Of a DNA stretch of 64,000 bases, positions 1 through 9,823 are shown piece by piece (position 1 is the stretch's first letter; each line of letters begins with the position of its first letter). Under the pieces are notes generated by a model. It was not told where the DNA came from and did not search any database. It worked only from the letters and a program-made list of their open reading frames with translations. Source of the DNA: Diphasiastrum complanatum (lineage: Eukaryota; Streptophyta; Lycopodiopsida; Lycopodiales; Lycopodiaceae); contig CM055108.1 of assembly GCA_029204225.1 (NCBI GenBank), positions 24,139,670 through 24,203,669 on the forward strand, written 5' to 3'. The position numbers and the translations under genes were made by a program.

Positions 1-329
1 TGAGCTATGCATTTAGTTGAGACAAAATAGATATGTTAAAGTTGTGCTTGATTTTGCTTTGAGTTAGAAGATAGAGTTTGAGTTTGAGACGTCCAGTTGA
101 CTGTGTAAATGGCTGCGTTGCATTGCAGTGTGCACCATATATCCTGGACCATTACATAGTTGATAGTTTCGGTTTTAGCTTGTTGACGACACTGTTCCGT
201 CTTAGGTCCATTATCACTTTTATGTACTATTTTTTGCCTTACATACCTTCTAGGTATGGAAAAGACATTAATAAAGTTGCTTCTTCTTCTTCTTCTTCTT
301 CTTCTTCTTCTCTCTCTCTCTCTCTCTCT
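1..329 (+). mobile_element. LINE copy A, 3' end with CTT/CT tail
   Basis: This is the 3' untranslated end of a non-LTR retrotransposon. It shares with copies C and D the series 'atgtact', then 'tgcc/tacc' stem-loop, then 'ggaaaagac' and an 'attaataaa'-like stretch, then a microsatellite tail. The stem-loop is CATACC-TTCTA-GGTATG at 242-258. The tail is (CTT)n at 280-312 followed by (CT)n to 329. No coding sequence is recognisable, and the 5' part lies outside the window or is lost. The assignment rests on repetition of this 3' end three more times downstream. Confidence 0.6.
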
Positions 330-1051
330 ATCACATTTTCCAAGAATTTCAATTTCTTCTACAAATGGTGGCTCGACTTCAGGAACATATTGCGAAACTA
401 CAAGCAAAAGTGGAAGCACAGGAGATGCAGATCGCCAACATTACTTAGTACCGTGACTCCACCAAAGTACCCCATATCCAAAATATGGATTGGATTTTGG
501 TAGATATTCAAATATCAGCTACTTTCACCAAGTCGTGTATGTGGTCTCCCTGACACGCAAGACGCTATCGGAGAAGCCAAGAAATTTCTGACGAACATGC
601 TCCACCATCATGATACCGGCTAGCTTGGACAAGGCCTGGCGTACCAAAAAAGATGCGAAAACCCTAATTATCCGTTTCTCATCAACAACACATAGGCGAG
701 ATGCACTCTGTCAGCGAGCCACATTAGAGGGTACTCAGATCTTCATGGATGAGGACCTAACCTACGTACAGGTGGAAGAACGGAAGAAAGCTCGCCAATG
801 AGCAAAAGACATGGGCAAATGTCTCATCTACAATGATGGGACAATGCTCTTTGTGGAAATTAAAAAGGGAACAGAGAAAGTAGATGTAGTAGTAGAGTTA
901 GAGAAATGAGGAGGGTTCAGTTGATTTGTAAATGGTCATAATGCCATGTTTCCTGAACTATGTTGCCTCCTCATAGGATTTAAATAGTATTTTCCTAGTT
1001 AAGAGTGATGATGGCACTGACCCGTTTTGGCATGGAAAAGACGTTTAACAA

Positions 1052-1097
<46 letters not shown>
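330..1097 (+). mobile_element. LINE copy B, ORF1 fragment plus 3' end
   Basis: This copy starts directly after the CT tail of copy A. It carries a short leader, an ORF1 start at 365, a decayed ORF1 to about 801, and a 3' end with 'ggcatggaaaagacg' at about 1030. It ends in a CT tail at about 1056-1097. ORF2 (endonuclease and reverse transcriptase) is missing, so it is internally deleted. The stem-loop is weaker here than in the other copies. Confidence 0.6.
365..801 (+). pseudogene. LINE ORF1 protein, decayed (copy B)
   Basis: The ATG at 365 opens a short coiled-coil-like peptide (MVARLQEHIAKLQAKVEAQ) that stops at 446-448. The C-terminal part is readable at 610-801 and ends with IFMDEDLTYVQVEERKKARQ. 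This matches the C-terminal domain style of L1-type ORF1 proteins (a DEDLT motif, then an ERRK-like basic end), and it aligns with the ORF1 at 1133-1672. ORF1 proteins bind LINE RNA as chaperones. Several stops and frame changes between the two parts make it non-functional. Confidence 0.6.
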
Positions 1098-1100
<3 letters not shown>

Positions 1101-1965
1101 CTACTTCCTTTGTCTTCTCAGCCACCCCTACTGTGGCCCCAAACCCTTTTACCTTGCCTAAACCTTCCCCCCCTTTGTCGCTACCCTCCACTCCTGTCAA
1201 CAATGCAGATTCAGAAGACCTAGCGAAGCAGCTTCGGGAGCGGGTTCTCTCCTTGGAGCAACAATTTCAGCAATCGAAAAGCTCTTGGGCTGATGTGCTC
1301 AAAGGATCCAAGCAAGTTGTTTCCGAATCTATTCAAGAACATCAAAAGAGGGATTTCAAGGCCCTCAATGTCAGAATTAGAGGAGTCTCTTTTGCGGGTA
1401 AGGACCTCGTGGCTGAGGCAAATGCTTTCATTCAATCCACCTTTGGTCTCAAAGAGGATGTCGTATTTGCAGCTTGGGTGGGTAAGCTCCAACCCACCAC
1501 AGTGTTTCTGCGTTTCTAGAATGCTTTGCTTCGTCAAAAAGTTCTACGTAAAAGAGGCTGCCTAAAAGGATCTACCACCTTTATGGATGAAGACTTAACG
1601 CCTATTCAATGGGTTGAGAGGAAGAAAATTATCGCAGATGATAAGGCCAACAGTTTGCAGGCTCTCTTTTGAGACGGATGCCCAGTCTTAGTTAAAATTG
1701 CATAACTTAAAAATTCAGATTCTCCTCCCTCTCCTGCGTGAGAGATGTTTGAGCTATAGTCTTTCTATTTCCTCTCTTGCGTGAGAGATGTGCTTTTTCT
1801 TATAGCAAATTAAGCTTAAATTGTGTTTAATCTGTTTTTTCAATTTGACGGCACTGTTTTGTCTGCGTTCCACTTTCTATGATGTACTCCTTTTGTCTTA
1901 TATGCCTTAATGGCATGGAAAAGACGTTAATGAAATTTCTCTCTTTCTCTCTCTCTCTCTCTCTC
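1098..1965 (+). mobile_element. LINE copy C, ORF1 plus 3' end
   Basis: The copy begins at the CT tail of copy B and ends in its own CT tail at about 1937-1965. It holds a nearly open ORF1 followed directly by a 3' UTR, with ORF2 absent. The 3' end has the stem-loop ATGCC-TTAAT-GGCAT (1902-1916), followed by 'ggaaaagacgttaatgaaat'. Within the 3' UTR the phrase 'cctgcgtgagagatg' or a close variant occurs twice (about 1733-1790). Confidence 0.65.
1133..1672 (+). pseudogene. LINE ORF1 protein with one in-frame stop (copy C)
   Basis: About 179 codons are open except for one TAG at 1517-1519, and the frame then continues to a TGA at 1670-1672. The order is a Pro/Ser-rich N-terminus, a coiled coil (EDLAKQLRERVLSLEQQF), a central region (NVRIRGVSFAGKDLVAEA) that suits the RRM-like domain of L1-type ORF1 proteins, and a C-terminal FMDEDLTPIQWVERKK motif. 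The inferred role is RNA binding and chaperoning during target-primed reverse transcription. The true start may lie in the preceding microsatellite junction, because the frame is open from about 1098. Confidence 0.65.
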
Positions 1966-2663
1966 ACCAGCTTGCTATTGAGACAGGCAGATACACAGAC
2001 ACACCTCGACCGCTACGGATTTGTCAGTGCTGCTCTTTACAAGAGATTGAGGATGAGTTCCATTTTATTTTCCGATGTCCAGCCTACTATGAGATCAGAG
2101 GCAGATACCATTGCTTATACAGAGATACTCCACTTACACTTGCTTCTCTCCTTGGCTTCTTAGATGCGAGATGTGTTGGTTTATTATTGCGAGAGATGTT
2201 TACTCTGAGATCTTCCTTTTTATTGGATGTTTCTGATGTGGATCATAGCCAGTCCCACATTACGCACTTTTTCTAGAAGAGGGATAGAGATGAGACTTCT
2301 GACAGTGAGGTAGACATTCCAGTACGACGACCGAAGCTCCAGCATCCTCTTCGCTCCTCCAGGCCCAGGGCTCTTCACCAGAGGCCAACACCTGCTTCTC
2401 ACCATATCACGCAGTATTTTATATCCACTTAGCCAGTTAGCTAACTTATTACAGTTTTCTCTTTCCCTCTGTGTAGCTGGTGGTTAAGCTACTGATATTG
2501 TACCCTCAACAGAGCTGGAGGTTAAGCTTTGTTTTTCTCTCTGTTTTCTAGTGCTGGTTTAGCTGTTAGGAATAAGTCCTACATGGACAATGCTCCTTTT
2601 TTGATGTACTTTCTACTTGTCTTATGTGCCCTCGGGTACTTGACAGACATTAATATAATTCTA

Positions 2664-2699
<36 letters not shown>

Positions 2700-2701
2700 A
2701 A
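1966..2701 (+). mobile_element. LINE copy D, ORF2 C-terminus plus 3' end
   Basis: It begins directly after the CT tail of copy C with the end of ORF2. It continues into a 3' UTR with 'ttgatgtact', the stem-loop GTGCC-CTCG-GGTAC (2626-2639, one G-U pair), 'ttgacagacattaatataatt' and a mixed tail of (CT)n then (CA)n at about 2664-2701. It is the only one of the four copies that keeps pol sequence. Confidence 0.65.
1969..2432 (+). pseudogene. LINE ORF2 C-terminal zinc knuckle and tail
   Basis: The frame reads a C-X2-C-X9-H-X4-C motif with Cys codons at 2022, 2031 and 2076 and His at 2061, inside RICQCC...DEFHFIFRCPAYY. This motif ends the ORF2 protein of many plant L1-type LINEs. The frame meets TAG at 2274-2276 and then stays open to a second stop at 2430-2432 through an Arg/Pro/Ser-rich tail. 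The endonuclease and reverse transcriptase domains are missing, so this is a 5'-truncated fragment. Confidence 0.7.
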
Positions 2702-3808
2702 AACTCACATGGGAAAAAATTGCAATCAATTTTATCAATCCAGACAGTGTTCCACTGTCTAGTTCACTAACGTTCTGGAACGCAGATGCATCAGATCATG
2801 ATCCAGCTGCATATGATTTGGATGCTAGAAATGTTTGGTTGCAAATATGGGTGGGAGTGTATGGCAGTTTCACATGCCTGCCAAAGGCAGCCCTGGCCAC
2901 TAAGGGCCATTGCCTGATCATAACAGGAAAGAAAGAAATAAAAACAAGAATAATAAGACAAGACTGCTTATGGCTATTTTCAATAAACAATGTACCAGTT
3001 TACGGGCAATAAAAAGTTTTCCAAGCTCCTATGAATCATGTCAGGAACAAGAATGGACTTTGCCTCTAAGATTACCTCAGTGTTTCAATTCTGTTTTCTT
3101 GAAGAAGCAATTGCATGGAAGCTTGAGTAGAGAAGAGAATGACTGAGATATGCAGTAATCTTTGTATTCAGTTTTATGTTATGAAATAATTTCTTAAGAG
3201 ATGCAATACAACGACACGATGTAATTTTCCGTTCCTCGTATAAACTGCTAAACTGCCTTCCAAGGAACATCTATAGGATCTCAGGAGGTTACACCTTAAG
3301 TGAGTGATCTTGAATGCTGGTCATAAGATAACTCCCGGCTGGAGATGAGCATGGATTTTGCTCTATATTCGGGATTGGTTGTTCACATGTCCTCTTTACT
3401 GCTGTTCCCACCTCAACTGGGTTCATGTTAGGATTGGATTTGTAGTGGACATTACAATTGTTTTAGTTAGCATGTGTATGTCAATCCAAAAAGATTTGTG
3501 TGGATGCAAGACATTACTGATAGTTTAGAATATGTGCCGCTCATTCATTTGACTGTCAAAGCTAAAACATAATCATATGGAGGAAATAAGACAAAATCTA
3601 TATGGATTCACAAGTGAAACATAGATGCATGTTTTTTAAGATACTAGCTTTTGTCCCCCTGTAAATACTAAACAGACGAGCTTTTTGTATAGCTTCTCTA
3701 ATAAATGTCTTATACAGCATCTAGAGACCTTGGTAACATTTGCACTGTCCTGTTATCCTCCTTCATTATGGACAATTTAATTGAAAAGGTTTGCTTGTCT
3801 CAATTCAG
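2702..3808. other. No clear gene; one possible terminal exon
   Basis: This stretch has ordinary non-repetitive composition. An open frame at 2910-3146 has an acceptor-like 'catgtcag' near 3044 and ends in an acidic tail before TGA, so it could be a last exon. I recognise no family. Missing 5' exons of the GIY-YIG gene were looked for here and not found. Confidence 0.3.
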
Positions 3809-3915
3809 GCTAAAGCAGCACAATGGAGAAATTCGTGGTGGTGCAAAAGCAGCCCGTGCAGGAAGACCATGGCGTCTAGCATGCACAATACATGGCTTTG
3901 GAACACGAAGTGAAG
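3809..3915 (+). CDS. GIY-YIG nuclease gene, internal exon
   Basis: The exon is bounded by 'caattcag' and a 'gaag|gtagtt' donor. It encodes LKQHNGEIRGGAKAARAG followed by RPWRLACTIHGFGTRSE. The QHNGE, GGA and GRPW elements are the core of the GIY-YIG fold in SLX1/UvrC-type plant proteins, which cut branched or damaged DNA. The first base completes an Arg codon, as expected for the conserved RRL/RL-QHNGE context. The exon ends in phase 1 and joins the exon at 6045 in frame. The upstream exons with the GIY and YIG motifs were not found; they may lie before the window or beyond the LINE array. Confidence 0.7.
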
Positions 3916-4447
3916 GTAGTTGTTTAAAACTTTGAGTCAAACATTACAAGAAAGCACTGCACAAAAAAGCTATGGTATGCATATTTTCTTTGTTAAGCGG
4001 AGTTGACTGTTTGTCCTATTTCGGCAAGAGCTGATAATATTTTCCTTTGTGCATACTGCATAGTTGGTTTGAGGCTGTTTCTTTGGTTAGCTAATTTCCA
4101 AAGTTAGTATGGTGATTATTTATTGGCAGAATATTATATACGTTGTAAAATAAGTGACCATCTCTCAATTGTGGAATCAATGTGAGTATGTCCTTGTGAT
4201 CCCACTTTGGGCAGCTTACATATTCAACTAATAAGTGGGATCACAGAGTCAACAGATGTAAACTCGCATTATTTCCAATAGAGATCCATCCTAAAGTCTT
4301 CTATCAAAATTCTTGAAACATTTTTTTATTTTTCTTTTCTTGTATGTCCTCATTTGTGCTGGGATTTGGAGTCAAATTTCTGACTCAAATAGAGAAAGTA
4401 GGTCCTGAGCAGCTCAACACTTTTTAAAGGACTTGAAACATGTTATA

Positions 4448-4737
4448 TTCCAACCATAGAATCCACGGTTCCCAGAACCGTTGGTTCTGGGAACCGTGGC
4501 AGGAACCGTACCACGGTTCCTTGAACCGTGGTACGGTTCACCTAAAAAATTACTTAATTAATTAATTAATTAATCAATATCCTAATCCCCCCCCCAAAAA
4601 AAACCCCTCATAGCTCGTTTTTTGACCCCTATCTCTGTCAAAAAAAAAAAATTAATTTATTATGCCACGGTTCACACGGTTCCCCCTAAAAAAAATTGTG
4701 AACCGTACGGTAACGGCATTAATTCTATGGTTCCAAC
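4448..4737. mobile_element. MITE with two perfect hairpins, in GIY-YIG intron
   Basis: Imperfect terminal inverted repeats (left 'ccaaccatagaat', right complement 'ggaaccatagaat') bound about 290 bp. Inside are two perfect 17-bp inverted repeats: 4463-4499 with loop GTT, and 4503-4539 with loop CTT, both built from the phrase 'ggaaccgtgg'. The rest is AT-rich with homopolymer runs. The look is that of a hAT-like MITE. I could not fix the target duplication. Confidence 0.55.
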
Positions 4738-6044
4738 AGGGCTACTTGATTTGCTTTGCTGATGTATCTTCTATGTGCTAATTTGTGCAACGAGTTTGGA
4801 GTCAAACTCACCTCAAGGAGAGGAAAGGAAGTTGTTAACAACTCGTCACTTACTGGAGGACTGCTGATGTATATTATAGTACAGCAATGTCTGAATTGTC
4901 TCTAACCTTAGCACTCGAGTCCCACTGTTCCTTTTCTTCCTCCTGAAGAACTTGGTCTCACTGCTAGTTGGGCTTCCTTCTGTTAAACGTCTATTGTGGC
5001 AAGAAGTCAAGAACTTTGCATGGTTTTGGACTAACAACTTTTGGTGCGCATAATTGAAAACCCCCAACTCTTGAGAACCTGTGAATTAGGAAGTTACTTT
5101 GTTTTTGCCTTTAATGTGGCTAGAGTTTTTTCTACGGTGGTAATATTTTACTGTTTGGCTGAATCTATTATTGGCTTTCCTTTACCTTCGAATACTTTGA
5201 TCATGATAGAAGTTGGCAAGGGAAAGAAGTAAACTTCACATGTGCTAAAAGAGATAGGATTTTTGCTCTTGGTGAGGTTAATAGATAAAACCATCAAAAT
5301 TCCAGTTTAATGATTATTATGTGTACCAATATTGCATGGGCAGATCTTACAGATATTTGATCAGATTTATCTGTACATGGTCTTTTTTAGTTTAGGATTG
5401 GTGCAACTATCAATGATACCTAGTTATCTTTAGATTTCAGATTACGCTCAGTTACAAACATCATCAAGCAGTGACAAAAATCAGCCAGCAATTCCGTTTT
5501 CTTGACCATGTAGAAGCTTCATAACTTTTGAGCTGATTGAACTTTCTCTCAATAAATTATTTGCCAGTGAGCACGTTCAGTTGTACATTAACTAAGACTT
5601 TTCAATCTCTGCATCCATTCTTCTTGGCTTCTACATTTGAATTGCTGATACTTAGATGGTATTTATGAAGTAAACGTTTAAAAACTTGCTAGGAATTTAC
5701 TAGAAACTTACCAAGAAGTGAACTAATGTTCACTGCTTACTGATTTACTGTATCAGCCACTACCAATTTAATGTCTTAACCTTTTTTGTACTCTAATTCT
5801 CTCTGCAGTCATTCACGCCCTCATCTATTTTCAGATTACAAGACTATTGAGATAATATCTTTTCATTGAAGCACACTGCAAACACCCATTTAAGAAAAGC
5901 TCTCATCCAGATTATTGTCCTCTGTCCTCATGTTTAAGTTTTAGGAATCTGATCAGGCTCTCAAGGTCAGGTGAAAGTATTAGATGAACTCAGTCAAGTA
6001 CAACATACAATAGAAGTTAGACTAATCTTTATTTGGTCTGGCAG

Positions 6045-6226
6045 CCTGTCAGTTTGAATGGCATTGGAAACACATAACCAGGTCAGATTCAAATCTGAAA
6101 GTTCAAGTCTCAGCTGCAGATTTGTTGAAAGGTGCACACTTAATGCAACGACGACAAGTTGCACTTGAAAAGGTCCAGAACAAGGACACAGCTTGGAAGA
6201 GACTTAAAGTTCATTGGCATCTGTAA
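6045..6226 (+). CDS. GIY-YIG nuclease gene, last exon
   Basis: After 'ggtctggcag' the exon begins CC, completing an Ala codon with the G left by the exon ending at 3915. It reads ACQFEWHWKHITRS and later LMQRRQVALEKVQ, ends VHWHL, and stops at TAA 6224-6226. SLX1 proteins have the matching motif LQFEWAWQH, whose Glu is catalytic. Plant GIY-YIG proteins of this type end in a comparable LLQHRQ...AL segment and a His/Trp-containing tail. The two exons give about 95 C-terminal residues. The intron 3916-6044 holds only the MITE and no other recognised feature. No frame break is seen in either exon. Confidence 0.7.
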
Positions 6227-7139
6227 GTCCATGCAAAAGTCTACTGTAAGGAAGCTTCATAGTCGCCTGCTCTTTGCAGTTTTTTTTTTTTCTGCATCTT
6301 GCCAAAAAAAACCCCAAACAGTGTGTAGATCTGTAGATCATTGAGATATATTGAATAAGTGTGTATAAATATTTTTCCTCGTTGGGAGTACCAATCAGAA
6401 TAACGTTTATCTATAATGACCACATGGGCTGAAAAACAGCTGAACTATGTTAGAGTTTGAAAGGTTCCTTTTGCATGAAATGTGGCAAGTAGGCCCCTTC
6501 TATGAACATATGACCTGAAAGACCTATATACTGATATATATTTGAAAGTTCTATGCATGATTTTCACTTTAGCTAAGATTTTCATAACAAAAAGCTTCAA
6601 TAGTTTTCCTGTTTGAAGGTTGTATTTGATTTCGTTGGATTAACAGTTATCATAGAGATTAGTAGTCTTAAGGATTAAATCTCATATACGAAGGGCAGTT
6701 TCTCAAAGTTTCTACAGCCAGGTATTATTGTACCTGTAGCCATAGAATCTTCGTTCAATCTGTAGGCCAATGGTATGTGTAATCAACATAATGATGTCAG
6801 CTATGTCATATTGCCCCTGATTTATGGTCATAAAATTCTCAGGTGTACTGCAGGGTTCTGATTTTGCACCTTGTCACTAGAACAGGTCCTCTGATAGTTT
6901 CACCCCTCTCTTAACGGGAGCTTTAACTATGAGTATTTAACGAGTACATCAATCAACACTGGTTTTTAGAATGTTAGCTAATAGATCCTATCTTAAAGCA
7001 TTAAAAATAGTTTTATATCTAAGATTTTCAGTAGATAATGATGTGAAATTGTCAATCTTTCCCTTGCACACCTAGTTATCAGATACTCATGAAGAAGCAC
7101 AAGTTGATTCTACTTTAATTCTAACTCTCTCCCTTAAAG
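6227..7139. other. Intergenic, no feature recognised
   Basis: This is the 3' flank of the GIY-YIG gene. I see AT-rich sequence with short homopolymers and no gene, repeat or element boundary I can support. Confidence 0.4.
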
Positions 7140-8133
7140 TAGAGTCTACTTTTTACACAGTCATATACATAGCTATAAGTCAACAAACTTTAAGTACAAA
7201 AAGCTTTGATCTAAACTTATCAAACTTTTCTCCAACAAGTGGCTTAGTGAAAATATCAGCTAGTTGTTCTTCCGTACTACAATGAACAACATGAATTTCA
7301 CGACTCAGCAGCCTCTCACGTATAAAGTGATACTGAATCTCAATGTGTTTGGTTCTCGCATGGAACACTGGATTTTTTGCTAGTTGAATGCCACTCTGAC
7401 TATCGCTATGTAATGTCGTGGGATTTTTCTGCTTCATGCCAACTTCTTCCAAGTCTGTAGGTGCTGCCATAAACTGACTTACAATGCCAACAACATAACA
7501 TATATTTGGTCTAGTCGTGGTAAGATAAATCAGGCTCCCTACTAACTGCCTATACAGCGTAGCATCAAATGACTGTGACTCATCAAGATTAGAAAGCTTT
7601 TTACCTGGTTCAATAGGAGTATTCACTGGTTTGCAATCCTGCAACCTAAACATGTGCAGCAATTCTTTGACATACTTCACCTGTGTTAAACCCACTTCGT
7701 GTCCTTTTTGCCACACCTCTACTCCAAGGCAATAATGCATTCGGCTGAGATCTGTCATCTCGAATTGTTCCATGAGGTCTTTCTTGATCATGTCTATCAT
7801 CTCTTGATTATTTCTCATAATAATCATGTCATCAACATAAAGAGCAATCAAAGCAACGATACCATCAAAGAATAAGACATATAGATTTGGATCAGAATGT
7901 GTTCTCACCACACCCTTTGAACGAAAGTAGGCATCAATCCTGTTGTACCACGCACGTGGTGTCTGTTTAAGACTATAAAGCGCTTTCTTCAAGCAACATA
8001 CTTTATTTTCCTGTCCCTTCGCTACAAAGCCTTCAGGTTGATCCATGAACACTTCTTCTTCTAACTCACCATCATAAAATATAAGGAACAAAATAACATC
8101 GTCTACATACTTTTTCACACTTAATTGTTTCAC
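7140..8133 (-). pseudogene. Copia pol fragment (RT-RNase H), internally deleted
   Basis: The 317-codon open frame at 7180-8133 covers the second part of Copia reverse transcriptase (ALYSLKQTPRAWYNRI, then ALYVDDMII with the YVDD catalytic box) and the end of RNase H (HARTKHIEIQYHFIRERL, ADIFTKPL). RNase H is missing about 110 residues: the frame jumps from FMAAPT to LEEVGMKQ, where the relative at 27.9-32.0 kb keeps the whole domain. The first 20 or so residues are unrelated to Copia, so the 5' end is a breakpoint. After the stop, on the minus strand, a purine run (aagggagagag, near 7125) may be the polypurine tract. Confidence 0.85.
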
Positions 8134-8170
8134 TTTTTTTTAGGCAAAATAGCGTTTGTCTACATGACTT

Positions 8171-8296
8171 TCCCACATTTGACACAACCTGATAGACGGT
8201 CAACACTAAAGAAATAAAATGTTTAACAAAATATCCCACAACTGACACAACCTAATAGAAGATCAACACTAAAGAAATAAAATTTTTAACAAAATA
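8171..8296. repeat. Tandem repeat, 2 x 63 bp
   Basis: Two adjacent copies start with 'tcccaca' at 8171 and 8234 and share 'caacactaaagaaataaaat'. No function is evident. Confidence 0.75.
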
Positions 8297-9733
8297 ATTT
8301 TGCCCTTAAAAATAACCACTTTGTAAGTTTGTTAAGGAGTTTACTTAGAATTCAACAAAATTTACTTTTTTAAAAACAACAACAATGGAAATACCTTTGG
8401 TGCTTTGTTTTTTTTTTTTTTCTAGTGGTACACAATCAAATTTACACTTCTCAATCCAGTTTGGCTCCTATTCAAACCTAATTATGTGCAATTAAACTTT
8501 AAAGTTTTAATACGGTGTGTTTGTAATGCTAACATACAAAGAATCCAATCTATCCTAATAATTTGTGGACATATATACAACAAAATATTCTCATGTTAAG
8601 TAGAAAGACATTCATTGGGTCTCTGCATTTTAAATCTAAGTATTAGCTCTCCAAACAATATCATCATTTGTACAAATACTTGTAGCAAAAATTGGCTTCA
8701 TTTATTTATGTCATTAAAGACACAACAACAATATTGCTCTCACTTTGTGATTAATTGGTCAGATTGAGGTGTCATTTGTTGGCTTTTAAAGGTGCCAAAC
8801 TTGGAAAGAAATTCTAGTGAAAGGATCTTATGAGATGAAATTTTTAGCCCATCACATGCACCTTATCCCTATGTTGAGAATCATTATTTGAGTCTTCACA
8901 TGTTAACAACGATGATTTAATATTGTCAAGATGCCATGATTTTAGTTTTAGGTACCATATTTTAGTAATATATGCAATTACATGAACAAATCTTTTAAGA
9001 GATTTTTTTTTTTTTTTGAGTTTAATGTATCTTTAAAGCATTGATGGTTTTAATTCAAACGAAATCGATCGCAAACAATCGGGTAAATAGTGTGCAAACA
9101 TAATAATACAACTAAAATTTCATAGAAGTTGCAAAAGCATGTGCATTAGTTAAAAGTTTTTTTCTATGATAAGAATCTATACTTCGCACTTAGTTTACAT
9201 GGAATCTATATTCTCAAAGACTATTTTTTAATTTTGCACATTTTGTATTAATTATAGATTATAACTTGAAAGAAGTTTTTTGGACATGAGTTAACGGGAG
9301 GCAAAAACTAAAATCCTATTACTACAACAACATACAGTTTGTTGCTCGAGCATTCCCCATACTTATAGTTTATAAAATTAAAAGACACCAAGTCTAATGA
9401 ATGGAAAAGGGCATATTACTTTAACAAATTTGTCTCAAAAGTTACTCTTACAACTAGTTGGTCTACAACACCATATATATTTTGAACAAAAAAAGAGATG
9501 CAGAATACAAGCAAATGTTAAGTCAATTGTGTGTGCATATGCCTGCAAAGGTTTGCATGCTAGGTTTAGTGAAGGTTTCATTTTTTTTTCTCTATTTTTG
9601 GAATATATCATGAGTCATGCAACTCATTTGGTATTAGTCATACATGAAAATCAATTCTCCATATCAAAGAGTAAAGCTTGTGTTTTCAATAATAGTAAAG
9701 TTGTTGGCGTATCTCCTTTACATGGCATACATG

Positions 9734-9735
<2 letters not shown>
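8297..9735. other. AT-rich, no gene recognised
   Basis: AT-rich intergenic sequence with T homopolymers near 8408 and 9003. An open frame from 9397 into the microsatellite has no recognisable domain and is probably chance. Confidence 0.4.

Positions 9736-9819
<84 letters not shown>
9736..9819. repeat. Compound microsatellite (GT)n(GA)n
   Basis: About 34 bp of GT repeats run directly into about 50 bp of GA repeats. The flanks do not match the LINE 3' end seen at 1-2.7 kb. Confidence 0.95.

Positions 9820-9823
<4 letters not shown>

Noticed and set aside
4340-4830. Extra GIY-YIG exon at two similar 'gagtcaaa' phrases
   Set aside because: Neither gives an open frame in the required phase, and the exon at 6045 joins 3915 perfectly without it.
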